NCBI GenBank assembly: GCA_019914945.1
Contig: CM034112.1
Location: 8,152,501-8,216,500, forward strand
Direction: 5' to 3'
Source of the DNA: Typha latifolia
Taxonomy: Eukaryota > Streptophyta > Magnoliopsida > Poales > Typhaceae
Length of the DNA: 64,000 nucleotides
Shown piece by piece: positions 1-12,020 of this stretch. The position numbers and the translations under genes are program-made. The notes beneath the pieces were generated by a model. That model ran no database searches. It was not told the origin of the DNA and was given only the letters and a program-made list of their open reading frames with translations. Numbering within the stretch: position 1 is the first letter of the stretch; each line of letters opens with the position of its first letter.

Positions 1-2552
1 ACAACAAGTCGGGCGAGGCTCGTCACGCACAGATATTCTCCTGTGCACATATAATTATGACATCATCAAATAAAACATGCTAACCTATCCATGATCACAT
101 AATCCAACACCAGATAAATCATACTATTAACCAAATAAATCTGTTAACATATGAATATCCCAGTCTACAATAATGTACATTAAACCACTACATAGTCTAG
201 CAGGACCCACACAGGCCACAACAAACCATCAAGATACAACTAAAACAACTAATACAAGAGTACGCCATGATTCGACCTATTTCATACAGATCATCGTCTA
301 ATACAAAAGAGTACAAATATCAAATACTGGTACAACATAATTTCTATATAAACTATCATCTATACCGTCTCGCATCTATAGTTTACATCATCTTTACTCT
401 AAAATATCTCATCAGGATATCTCAAGGCGGTATCACGTGCCATAATATCTGTGGGGGTTAAAAAGAAAGAAATAAAGAGAGTCATGAACAAAAGTCTCAG
501 TGAATAGACCTTACCCCAAATTAGTGATGCCAAACAGAGAGTAAATCATATATTGGATAATATGAATCAGCAAGAACATCATGTCATGAATGAGTATATG
601 AATATATTCTCAATAATATATAAATGAAAAGTAAATAATATGTCGTAACTAATAAAAGTATATAATCCTTGACAACGAGTAAACAGATTTCCATGTTATA
701 CTATCATCACAACTCTCTCTCAAATATGACATATGATGCATGCCAACCATGACCATGCTATGATATCAAATACAACCATATATGATACATATTGATCACT
801 CGATAATCTAGTAACCAGATGATAATAAAATCATATGCATTTCTCAACATCATAATTATCACCGACATCTTGGTATAATATCATCATACTAGACCACTAT
901 GAACAGTCAACACCCGGTACCTGGTCTCAACATCATGTCTGAAGGCTCAGAGCATACTCTACGACCTGCAAGAGTATCTCAAATATAATCATACCCCCGC
1001 CAACCGCTAAGGTATTAACATCCATCCAGACCGGGCACCCACATAGTTGATAGAAACCTCGTGAGGATAACTCGCCACATATGCCCTAGCGAACGGTATG
1101 CGTCCGATTGTCTGTGCGCACACAATCAACTGACCTCGGACATGGGCCACGAGATATCGCATATCAGCAACCATAATCATCACTCTAGGCACCCCTAACC
1201 CTGGCGCCTACTCGGGTATCCTCACGTTTTCTAGCAACTATCATATCAATCACATTTTATGCTTTCCTTCTAAATGCCAGATCACATGTATATATCCAGT
1301 ATGATAACGAATCAATGCATAATAGGAATTTAGGTGGTAAGAAAGTCAAAAGGAAAATAATGCAATACAGTCTCCGACCATATATCTAACACATGCATAC
1401 TCCTACTACTCTGTCACATGCACACTCATACTAGAAGATCATCTTCATATAAAATCCTAACAATATAATCATCTCTATTTATCATCATCATACTCATATC
1501 CAAGATCAGCCTAATTCTATGCATGATAAAAATATGCTCGACTATAATCATCTCTAGATAAAGTCATATAATCATGCTAAAGGCCAAAACATGCATGTAT
1601 ATAATATATAATATAACCTAATTTGAGAAAGGCGTCTAGGGGATAAGACTACTCACACTTGATTAGAAGATGCAAACCACGTATCCCTCACATCCGCCAA
1701 TCAACCAAGTGACACTCATCGCTAGCAAGGTCCACGAGATCTCAAATAAGGGTTTCGAGATCTGAAAATATTTAAGTATTAGGTTTAGAATTACTTTTTT
1801 TTATTTTTGATTATATAACTAGATCTATATTATAGATACGATTCAAATACTATAATTATACTATTATCATAAAATGCTAATTAAACTACTAGACATATAA
1901 GTAAATAAATAAATAAATATTGTTATTACCTATATTTATACGTAATAGTTTATAACCTAATTAATCATTAATTAATTATAATCAACAATAATCATATTGA
2001 TGAATATATATTATTATCCAATAATTAATGTCTAAATCTAGTTGTATTAATTAAGAAAGAAATATCTAAATAAATAAATAATAAAAATAAGGATTATTAC
2101 ACTAGTGTTGGGCTTGGTCTAGCACTGGCTTGCTATAGTGCTAGGTCGAGCCTAGCACTGTTGCAGAAAACAAAGAAGAGAAGAAGCAGCTGAGGAAGAA
2201 GAAGAAGAAAGGAAGAAGAAAGAAGAAAGAAGAAGAAGAAGAAGAAGAAGAAGAAGAAGAAGAAGAAGAAGAAGAAGAAGAAGAAGAGAAGAGAAGAGAA
2301 GAAGAGAAGAAAGAGAGGAGTGGAGGGAAGTGCGGACCCGGGCCGGCGGGGAAGGCACCGGCCGCTGCTGGCCAGCCAGCGGCCGGCCTCTTACCGGCGG
2401 CTCGGCTCCGACAAGCCTGAGCTCGGGTGCGAGAGAGAGAGAGAGAGGACTACAAAGGGAAAGAGAGAGGCGGTAAGGACGTCGGTGCCGGCGAGCCCAC
2501 CGGAGCTAGCTGGCCCGGCCTAGTTGGCCGGGCTAACGGTTGGGAGTGCGTG
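1..2552 (-). mobile_element. Family A LTR (distal copy, cut by window edge)
   Basis: Matches the LTRs at 5852-7489, 16757-19460 and 46558-49466 over long stretches, including the ACAAGTCGGGCG-type start and the GC-rich block with CCGGCGAGCCCACCGGAGC near 2490. On the element's sense (minus) strand this is the 3' LTR of the element whose 5' LTR lies at 5852-7489. The first bases lie inside the LTR, so its true end is outside the window. At about 2552 the match stops and AT-rich sequence begins, so the LTR start is lost. The long Leu/Ser-rich readings here are only the AAG microsatellite and are not genes. Confidence 0.7.
2192..2310. repeat. (AAG)n microsatellite inside the LTR
   Basis: A near-pure GAA/AAG run of about 60 bases with purine-rich shoulders. 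The other family A LTRs have shorter GAA-rich stretches at the matching place, so the run expanded inside this copy. Confidence 0.9.
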
Positions 2553-4450
2553 GCACTACTTTCTAATCAAATCGACCACTTTGCAATCTCACTTTTTCAG
2601 ATTTATAACTTATACTTCACGTATTAGTTTACTCATTAACTCCTAACATTAGACAATCACAAGTAACTCACTTACAAAATTTAAAAATCCTAGATCTAGG
2701 TCGGTCAGGTAATTACATAAACATCAAATAATACCACTGGTATGCAGGAAAGCGTACATTCATTCTACAATATAAAAAGTGTCGTCACCTATTAACTGAA
2801 TCATATTTTACTCCAAAGTACCTCAAGCTGTCCTAATTTATCACTTTTCTTGCTAACTACAACAATACAACATCCTAATGCCTTAATCACCTATGATAAT
2901 ACGATACGACCTATTTTAGTAAATTATCTTCAATCTACTGAATATATACTCCGATCCCAAACATACTCAATGGATTATCCCTCAATACTATCACTAATAC
3001 TAAGTAGAATGATAAATACAAATTATTTCAAGGACATCCAAAATACTTAACTCATGCTTCTCTTTCAAGACAATTAATCTCACTAATCTAAACGTACTCA
3101 GCATCATCCGATATCCTCATAAAATTTAGGCGATAGCACAAACTCTCTTATTTAAAGTGCACTGCTCATATGCTTAAACCATTATACAAATTACTAGATA
3201 AATTAATATAAGAGATTATACCTATCCATATAAGACTACAATATCAACGTGTATTCATAATACATTCTTCAAAATAACATACAGTGCATCAAATCCAACC
3301 TATCAATGTAAATCCTAATGCAACCTCAATCGAAATTTATATCCTCTTCTGATTCTCCACATTATCTTCCTTCTTAATCTGCAATTTCTAAAAGGTTAAA
3401 TTCAAACTATCTCAAGAAACATACATGATAAACTTTATAATGATCTTTCTATCAATCATTTCTATATCCAAACTATTCATTCTTCAATTCACATAATTCC
3501 TGTTTGATCATTATCTATTTAGTTACTATCACTACTAGTATATCCACCAAAATATCACTTAATGATATCGATATTCAGATCCAAAGACTATCCACGGAGT
3601 TCTATTAAGTAATCCAATAATCTCTTCAATATCTCGACAGATATAATATTCAGTTCATAATATTAATCCATTGCCACACAAATATTTACTAATCTATCAT
3701 ACTTGATCTTTAGGAATACATAAACATATTTTAGACAAATCCACAAAATTATTATACTTGAACTAAAGCTATTAAGATTAATCTTCCAAATTAATAATGC
3801 TATTATGATCTGCTAATAAATTAACTGACACTAACTGATTCATATATATCAGAAGACATCCAAACATATAGATAACTTTCTCGCAATCTTAACTTCGCAA
3901 TTCATTGAAAGATCAAATTTCCACAAACTATAATAGAACCAATCATGAAATCATTATCTCCCAATCATGTATCTTTATCTTAAGACTTAAATGTAAATCT
4001 GTAAGTCTTTATAATAATTAAGATCAATCTCATCATTCTAAAAGGCTCGCTCAATAACCTCCAATAATAATCGAACATGTAAGCCAACGGTTAAACAAAT
4101 GCTAATATAATCACTTCCCTATACATCATTATCCGTTTATCATCTAGCCGTATAATAAACATCTATCGATACACTGTATATGAAATATCATAGTCCTCTA
4201 TATTCCTTTTATTACCGTCCTATGAAGCAATTAGTTCAACTTCCAAATCATCTATTAGTCATAATAAATAATCATATCTATAGGCTCTATGAATAACTCT
4301 ATCAAGTTATCTCTCCAATTAGTATCATCAAAACAACTAACATGTCAAAACACATAATATCTCAATTTAACATCTATACCAACATATCTCATTCCGAATT
4401 AAATCACTTAAACTTCATATTTCTTCAAGAGTCTCAATTTAATATTCTAT

Positions 4451-4734
4451 CACATCCTCTATACAAAGTCCACTATATATACTGCACAATTTAATCGTAT
4501 AGTATCATTAACATCCTTCTACAACATTATTAATATCACCTAATAATCATAATAAAATAAGTCTGTATACTTGTAATTAAAATTCATCACCTCACATCCT
4601 CTATACAAAGTCCACTATATATACTGCACAATTTAATCGTATAGTATCATTAACATCCTTCTACAACATTATTAATATCACCTAATAATCATAATAAAAT
4701 AAGTCTGTATACTTGTAATTAAAATTCATCACCT
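4451..4734. repeat. Perfect tandem duplication, 142-bp unit
   Basis: Two abutting 142-base copies (4451-4592 and 4593-4734), both starting CACATCCTCTATACAAAG, with no difference that I can see. The surrounding sequence is decayed, so the duplication must be much younger than the element. Confidence 0.92.
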
Positions 4735-5830
4735 AACATACACGATCTTCAGGCTATGATATTCTTATCCTTTAAATCAATGTTCAAAACTAAACTAAAA
4801 ATCAGAATATATTTTCACTGTCATGCAAGATATATCCTGAGACTATCAACTTTAGCAACTATCATCACCTTATATAATTCATTTCATTATCATTCTTTCT
4901 ATCTAATCAAATTCACACAATCAGCAACTTCTAAACTAAACATACTATCATGTCATCCAGAAAGATATACATTATGTCTCAACTACTAATATCACTCCCA
5001 ATCCAATAACTGTATCCATGTCATATTTCCTATACCCATTACCTTGTTTGGTAATCAACTCAAAGATTTAAACGAGACGTTAATCCTCTAACAATATTGT
5101 TAGACATACATATCCCTACTAAATCACCCATTATCGATACAATCAAAATTTTGTATCTACTAACACAATTATCTTGCAAACATAATTTAACATACCAGTC
5201 ATCCCAAAAATTCTTTTCCATATACAATCTACAATCATCTATATCACATCACCTAATATTTGTTTTTCACTATACAAAATCATCGTGTCTTACTCATCCA
5301 TCCACAATCCATAATTATAGCCCTCATAAAAATCAGAATAGTCTCTTTGTACATATATCTTTTTGCATTAATCTCCTAATCTCAAATGTATCCATAATAG
5401 ATCAAAAATCTAAAAATATGCTATATCTGCTCAAAATAACCTCAAATCTACTCATAATAATCCTTCTGCACAAAATACCTATCTCCACATGTTTACAAAT
5501 TTCTACACTTTATCACAACATATGAACATGTCGACATCTCCAATATTATGCTCCACTGACTATAACACCTCGACCTCAATAACATCAATGCATGATTTAG
5601 TGCTATCTCTTCCTATTCATTAGTCGCTCAGATAAATTCTCAATATACTAATATCACAAATTATTTCTATCAATATCGTCAAGTATCAAAACTTAATAAT
5701 CTCAACATCACCACCTAGATCTCTATCTCAACCAATTAATATCAAACTCATCAAGATTGACTACTAGGGTAACCCTAAAATAAACCGACAACTACTATAC
5801 TTGATGGTTTGCCAAATCATCCTTAAACCT

Positions 5831-5844
5831 ATGCTCCGATACCA
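5831..5844 (-). other. Primer-binding site of family A element
   Basis: On the minus strand it reads TGGTATCGGAGCAT, close to the initiator-methionine tRNA complement TGGTATCAGAGC used by many plant LTR elements. It lies 7 bases inside the LTR end and fixes the element's orientation as minus. Confidence 0.75.
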
Positions 5845-5851
5845 CGTAAAT

Positions 5852-7489
5852 TGTAACGCCCCCGCCTGGCAAGGGCACGTGCACACCCATGCGCCCACAC
5901 GACATGCGCGACGCACGCGACAAGTCGGGCGGGGCCCATCACGCACAAGATACTCTCCGTGCACATATAATCATGACATCATCAAATAAAACCTGCTAAC
6001 CTATCCATAATTACATAATCTATCACTAGATAAATCATACTATTAACCAAATAAACCTGTTAACATATGAATATCTCAGTCCACAATAATATACATTAAA
6101 CCACTACATAATCTGACAGGACCCACACAAGCCACAATAAACCATCAAGATACAACTAAAACAACTAATACAAGAATACGCCATGATTCGATCTGTATCA
6201 TACAGATCATCGTCTAATACAAAAGAGTATAAATATTAAATACTAGTAAACTTAATTTTTATATAAACTATTATCTATACCATCTCACATCTATAGCTTA
6301 CCTCATCTTTGCTCTAAAATATCTTATCAGGGTATCTCAAGGCAGTATCACGTGCCATAATATTTGTGGGGGTTAAAAAGAAAGAAATAAAAAGAGTCAT
6401 GAGCATGTGTTCGATTGTCTGTACGCACAGCCTCAACTGACCTCAAACATGAGCCACGAGATATCGCATATCAGCGACCATAATCATCACTCCAGGCACC
6501 CCTAACCCTGGCGCCTACTCAGGTATTCTCACGCTTTCTATCAACTATCCTATCAATCACATTTCATGATTTCCTTTTAAATGCCAGATCACACGTATAT
6601 ATCCAGTACGATAACGAGTCAATGCATAACAAAAATTTAGGTGGTAAGAAAGTTAAAAGGAAAATAATGCAATGCAGTCTCCGACCATATATCTAACACA
6701 TGCATACTCCTACTAGTCTGTCACATGCACACTCATACTAGAAGATCATCTTCATATAAAATCCTAACAATATAATCATCTCTATTTATCATCATCATAC
6801 TCATATCCAAGATCAGCCTAATTCTATCCATGATAAAAATATGCTCGACTGTAATCATCTCTAGATAAAGTCATATAATCATGCTAGAGGCAAAAACATG
6901 CATGTACATAATATATAATATAACATAATTTGATAAAGGCGTCTAGGGGATAAGACTACTCACACTTGATCAGAAGACGCAAACCACGTATCCCTCACAT
7001 CCGCTAATCAACCGAGTAACACTCATCGCTAGCAAGATCCACGAGGTCTCAAATAAGGGGTTTGGGATCTGAAAATATTTAAGTAGTATGATGTTAGCCG
7101 TTTATCTAATTAGAATTAATTTAATTAAAATATAAAGGTTTATTAGGTTTAGAATTATTTCTTTTTATTTTTGATTACATAACTAGATCTATATTATAGA
7201 TACGATTCAAATACTATAATTATACTATTATCATAAAATGCTAATTATAGTATAAGGACTATAAAGGGGAAGAGAGAGGTGGTGGGGACGTCAGCGCTGT
7301 GGCTGCGGCGCCGGCAGGCCCACCGGAGCTAGCTGGCCCGGCCTAGTTGGCCGGGCCAGAGGCTGGGAGTGCGTGGCACCCCCAACCCGCGCTAGTAGCC
7401 ATGGCACGAGGCCGGCCACATTGTGGCCGGCCACGTCGTGCCATGCAAAATTCATTTTTTTTTGTTTGTTTTGGAATTGGGTTGTTACA
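5852..7489 (-). mobile_element. Family A 5' LTR, internally deleted
   Basis: Plus-strand edges are TGTAACGCCCCCGCCTGG and GGGTTGTTACA, a TG..CA-type inverted terminus shared with the other copies. At 1.64 kb it is about 1.1 kb shorter than the copies at 16757 and 46558. Blocks are missing near 6405, where the text jumps from the 'gagtcatgagca' block to a later part of the LTR, and near 7245. The LTR start carries GGCCGGCCACATTGTGGCCGGCC, a near-perfect palindrome found in other copies. Confidence 0.8.
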
Positions 7490-8639
7490 TGAGCCATAAA
7501 GAGAGATTGTTTGAGCCCAAGTTGAGGGGGACCATGTGCTCTTGTAGACTGTTTGGCATCCACCTTTAGCCTTTTGAGGTAGAAACCCTCGTCGACTAAG
7601 CTCTTGAGGAGCCATAACTGCAGCAAGCCCAATAAATTCCTCGGAGGCTTTCTCTTTGAATAGGCTCTTCTACACTTTAATTTTAGAGCCCTCATTTACT
7701 ATCTCAGAAATGCTAGGAGGGTCAGGCAGATCAAGAGGTTTATTAACCATAGGGGGTGGAAGAGGGACCAACAGAGAACAAAGGCTCACAGTTCATACTT
7801 TTTTGCTGTGAGCCTCATGAGTTAAGTTTAATTTAACAAACAAACAATGGAATCAAATAAATAGTATAATATTTCATCCATTTCAAATAATTATTTATAT
7901 TTTCTAAATTACCCTTATTGCACTCCTTAAATATAATTGTTGGATTAAACAACAGTAATTTAGATGAGATTCAATGTTTGGATATAATTTTAGTATTTTA
8001 GAGGCTTGATTTAATCCTATTTTGTAAGATAATTAGTCTTTTTTAATTTATCTCTAAATTATTTTGGAGGCTTAATTTGATTATGCAATTAGAAAAATTA
8101 TATTTTACACCCGCATGAATTTACTTCTCCTCTATAATTTTACTTGTACCACTTTACCTCATTATGATTAATTATATCCAAATTAAAAAAATTATCATAT
8201 TTAACCATACCACCTGTCGAATTTGAATATATTTATTAGAGACAAAGTTATAAAAAATTATATAAACTTTCTATCGTATCTAAAAAAATATATTAATTAA
8301 ATTTTAAATGACAAAAACATATATCTGCTCAATATACCCGGTCTGTAATTAGCAGTCTTCATTCCTCCTCCAACGCCCAGCTTTATTTCTTTTCCAGCGA
8401 AGATGGGGCCTTGCTAAGGTCAGGGATGTCTTTAACACCCTCAGTAGTCGCCTGCTTGGGGAGGACTGCGTCACCCCCTGGACACCCTCAGCGAGCTTTG
8501 GATCCCACGGGTCATCACCTCCCCCGGCCCGAACCTTCTTTAGCACCCGCCCCCGAATGGCCGGAGCTATCTCCAGAAATATTTCCCTACTACAATAAGG
8601 TCATCACCGGTAACCCTCTGTCATGCTTCTAAGTATTTA
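7490..8639. other. Intergenic, no gene recognised
   Basis: After the LTR end there is a 300-base stretch with minus-strand readings of unknown origin (7291-7695 runs across the LTR boundary), then AT-rich DNA to 8340, then a GC-rich 300-base block whose short readings have no recognisable domain. A 9-bp stem hairpin (GGCTCACAG..CTGTGAGCC) sits at 7783-7814. Confidence 0.5.
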
Positions 8640-8784
8640 TCAATATTATTATGACTTGTAACTCAGATATCTCAAATCTAAAAGCTACTTTAGACAACCA
8701 CGGCACTTCGTAGTAAATGGCCATGTCAGCCAAACTCCCAGCAAACAGCGAAACAAAGACGAATTCGTTCAGGCCACCTAGCAT
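8640..8784 (-). pseudogene. VIT-like gene fragment (C-terminus)
   Basis: On the minus strand it reads LGGLN..SLFAGSLADMAIYY..VPWLSKVAFRFE, matching the last about 45 residues of the VIT-like gene at 12021-12617 (LGGLN..SLFRALLGGLADMAIFYGVPWLFKVAFGFE). The 3' UTR match continues (GAGTTACAAGTCATAATAATATT). A few codons are missing before the stop, so the frame runs on. All upstream parts of the gene are absent. A dead relic of the local VIT family. Confidence 0.75.
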
Positions 8785-8831
8785 ACCAGCCAAACACCCG
8801 TCAGACATGTCCCTATATTTTATTGTCATAT

Positions 8832-8900
8832 CATGCTCTGCCATGATTTGGAACTTGTTAACAAGTACATAATATATATCAGAATAAAAACGAACATATC
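8832..8900. repeat. 69-bp direct repeat (copy 1; copy 2 at 13934-14002)
   Basis: Nearly identical to 13934-14002 (one difference seen), same orientation, 5.1 kb away. Copy 1 lies upstream of a VIT fragment, copy 2 lies downstream of the second VIT-like gene. It indicates duplication within the VIT cluster. Confidence 0.85.
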
Positions 8901-9821
8901 AAACACCTTTCATCGACTTAATAAGACTTGACGTAATAGCGTAAAAGTTTGCACGGTCATTCGAAAATTATCGAAATAACGATTTGAATGACTACATACG
9001 AGAAACTAATATCCTCTATATAAGTTTTTCTACAAATTCGTCAAATTGTTCTAATATTGATGAGCTCGTGTTCATAGTGATGGGCTACTGTTGGTATAAT
9101 ATATCGTGTTCTTCTTGATTGGATTCCATGTGAGTACTTTTCTAAATTTGTCAATTAACAACTAAAATTAATAATGCATATAACAAATAGTTCTAGTGGT
9201 AAAGACAATCATCCATATTATATCTTGTTTATTAGATTTCAATGATTCAATTCTTCGCAAGCAAACTAATATATATATATATAGAAAATTCTTAGAACAA
9301 GAGATCATGATTAGATTACTTGCATATTCAACAAAGATTAAATTTAACATGTCATCACCACACTATAAAGTGTCATCATATTCTAATTTAACTTCATTCA
9401 TTATTTAGTGTATCAGAAGAATCACTGGTTAGAAGTAAAAGCAAAACATCCTGTAACAGTGTCGTTACCCACAAGAAAATTAATATCTTTGAAATATACA
9501 AATATTTCTCCGACATCGTCCATAAGATCTCCTCAACTAGTCAATGGTTAGGAAAACATATATATTAGATACATATATTTATCCATTCAATGTATAGAAA
9601 TGATCTATAAATTAAAAAAATATATATATATATATATATATGTATCATCTCTTCCCATGCTTCATCATTAGGTAGCTTGTGCTAGGTATCTTCCTAACCC
9701 CATACACTTTTCTCTTTTAGGGTCTTGTATTGTCTGAAAATCTACCGTAGCATTTTACATCTCCTAGTCTATTTTCTAAACAATCCAATGGTCTATTTTC
9801 CTTTAAGGTATGCAAAGTGTT

Positions 9822-10230
9822 CTAACTATGAGAAGTTAGGTTATTCTCACATTGCCCTTCACGATGAAGCTTTAGCCCTCTTAGAGCTACTCAAGGAAGC
9901 TAAAAAGTTTGCCGATGTGAAGAAAGCCCGGTTATTCTCAAATTGCTAGAAGCTAATCGGTATGATAATGGGTTTTATCCAAGTCAGTATTGGGTGGGCA
10001 GTTGAACCCATAGTGAAGGAATATTCTCTCATCTTATCTCAAAACTTTTTTCTAAATATTTGCTTTACCAGCAAAAATACAACAACGCCATAGCTAATAG
10101 CTTAGCATCTTTTGTTTTTGCTAAGAATGTATGTAAGAAGTGGGTCAATACTTATCCCGATTTCTATTGTGATCTATCTTCTTCAGTCTAAATGAATAGG
10201 TACCTCCCTTTACAAAAAAATATGACAAGC
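9822..10230 (+). pseudogene. LINE RNase H remnant, 3' end
   Basis: Broken frames read EALALLELLKEAKKFADVKK.., then ..WAVEPIVKE.., then ANSLASFVFAKN..CKKWVNTYPDF, the order seen in the RNase H domain at the end of plant LINE ORF2 proteins. The stretch ends with CTCCCTTTACAAAAAAA, typical of a LINE 3' end. Frames shift at least twice. The family is recognised by pattern only, so confidence is moderate. Confidence 0.45.
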
Positions 10231-10249
10231 TAGGGTAGCTTCCAGTTCA

Positions 10250-10251
<2 letters not shown>

Positions 10252-10294
<43 letters not shown>
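10252..10294. repeat. (TA)n microsatellite
   Basis: Uninterrupted AT dinucleotide run of about 21 units. A shorter one lies at 9620-9641. Confidence 0.95.
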
Positions 10295-10301
<7 letters not shown>

Positions 10302-10394
10302 TGACATTTTTACAAGCATACTCCTAAATTCAGTTTGGTCCAATATTTTTACAATAAGGCAGTCAAGCTATCATTGTGATTCTCCAACAAATTA

Positions 10395-10448
10395 AAATAT
10401 TATTATGACTTGAAATCAGGTATATGTCTCAAATCCAAAAGCTACTTT
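10395..10448 (-). pseudogene. VIT-like gene fragment (last codons plus 3' UTR)
   Basis: On the minus strand it reads AAAGTAGCTTTTGGATTTGA followed by a stop-containing stretch and CAAGTCATAATAATATT, matching the end of the VIT-like gene at 12617 and its 3' UTR. Only about 54 bases remain. The foldback element at 10463 begins 15 bases away, which may be why the rest is missing. Confidence 0.65.
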
Positions 10449-10462
10449 GCATATCCCTAAAA

Positions 10463-10880
10463 CAATTCATCAAATGAAATAAAATAAAAGTAAAATTCTG
10501 GATCGCTGATAGAATAGTTGAACTCTCTTGGATGTCTGATGCCTCCTCCAAATGTACGTGTCCGAAGATGTTGAAAATCCTTCAAACGCATGGGAGAAGG
10601 AAGAATAGGATAGGATTTTTTTTATTTTTTTATTTTGACAAGGAATGTCTATGGGGAATTAAGATGCCATTGGGTAGTTGTTATATAGATAAATTTACCG
10701 ACAAACATACATTCGACAAACTTCACTTTCAACTCTCTCTTTGCGAAGTAGTCCATTTGAAGAGATTAATTTTCATCTTTTGAGGACAGGTACGTGGAGG
10801 CCATCAGACATTCCAATAGAGTTCAATTATTCCATCAACGGTCCAGATTTTACTTTTATTTTATTTCATTTGATGTATTG
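10463..10880. mobile_element. MITE-like foldback element with ~83-bp terminal inverted repeats
   Basis: The left end CAATTCATCAAATGAAATAA and the right end (reverse complement CAATACATCAAATGAAATAA) pair, and the match continues inward through the AAAGTAAAA..CTGGA..CGNTGAT and TTGAACTCT..TTGGA..TGTCTGATG blocks to about 10546 and 10797. There is no coding capacity and no clear target duplication. Ends and size suit a non-autonomous DNA transposon. Confidence 0.7.
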
Positions 10881-11120
10881 GGTTGGGGTATAAATAATGT
10901 GAAGATATGAATTTGTAATGTGAAAACTCATTTTCAATCATGTGAAGAGGTGATTGCTATTCCTTCTCTTGATTCATCTGTCACTTAAACCAACGGCACT
11001 GATTCTCCTATCGGGCTTTCAGACCATCCACTTTGCATACTCCATCCAAACCAATGGCCATGGAATAATAAATGCGACAAAGGTGATGGCTAACACTTGG
11101 GCTAAGGGTCAAGTTGGTAA

Positions 11121-11456
<336 letters not shown>

Positions 11457-11763
11457 TGAACTTTTGTTCAAACAAGTTGATAGTTTTTAAATGTGATAAA
11501 TAATGTTTGAAGATCCGTGGTTACTAATCCCAGCCCTGATTCATCTGTCACCAAACCAACGGCCCTGATTCAATCTATTCTGCCTTCTCTCCATCCACTA
11601 TTATCCAAAAATTCTGACCGGAAACAATATCAAGACGATGCGAAAGGTAATCCAATTTCGGTTCAAACAACTAGATAGTTTTTTAATTTAAAAAAAATTT
11701 AAAAAATTTGCATATAACAACACCTCGCTATTTAATAAAATTGTGTTAATATAATTTAATAAC

Positions 11764-11771
11764 TATAAATA
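11764..11771 (+). promoter_or_regulatory. TATA box of VIT-like gene 1
   Basis: TATAAATA about 160 bases before a putative 5' UTR intron and about 250 bases before the start codon. It is followed at the right distance by CT-rich leader sequence that resembles the leader of the paralogue at 14967-15050. Confidence 0.5.
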
Positions 11772-11932
11772 CTAGCATTAGCACTAAACTTCCCCTCACA
11801 TTCCTCATTCTATATTTTTATTATTTGTTTCTTCTGGTGCTCTCTCTTTCTAGGCTTCCATTCTTTGATCTCTTCATCTCTTCTTCTGCTGGGGTTGCGA
11901 TTTCTATTCCCTTCCGCTTCTCAGGTTCTCAG

Positions 11933-11993
11933 GTGGAGTAACTTACAACCCTTGTCATAACTTCCTTTATTAACAGACCAATTTTCATTGCAG
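11933..11993 (+). other. Putative 61-nt intron in the 5' UTR of VIT-like gene 1
   Basis: Bounded by TTCTCAG/GTGGAG and TTTTCATTGCAG/TTGAG. The paralogue has the same structure with the better donor GTGAGT and the acceptor TTTTCATTACAG. The intron body is similar in both (ACAACCCT..CATAA.TTCC). The size is at the low end for plants, so it needs transcript support. Confidence 0.45.
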
Positions 11994-12020
11994 TTGAGCT
12001 CGAGATTACGCACGACAGCC

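Larger units (their letters stand above)
2553..5851 (-). mobile_element. Interior of family A element, non-coding remnant
   Basis: AT-rich DNA between two same-direction LTRs. A primer-binding site on the minus strand next to the right LTR sets the orientation. I see no gag, protease, RT, RNase H or integrase motif in any frame; short readings such as the one at 5097-5525 lack any recognisable domain. G is very rare on the plus strand (often 1-4 per 60 bases) while C is about three times as frequent, so the element's sense strand is C-poor. It may be a LARD-type non-autonomous interior or a heavily mutated gag-pol. Confidence 0.5.

Noticed and set aside
2152..2523. Poly-Leu and basic small ORFs
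   Set aside because: AAG microsatellite and GC-rich LTR leader, not genes.
11988..12020. Upstream TTG start for VIT-like gene 1
   Set aside because: It overlaps the putative intron acceptor (TTGCAG), and the paralogue starts at the equivalent of ATG 12021.
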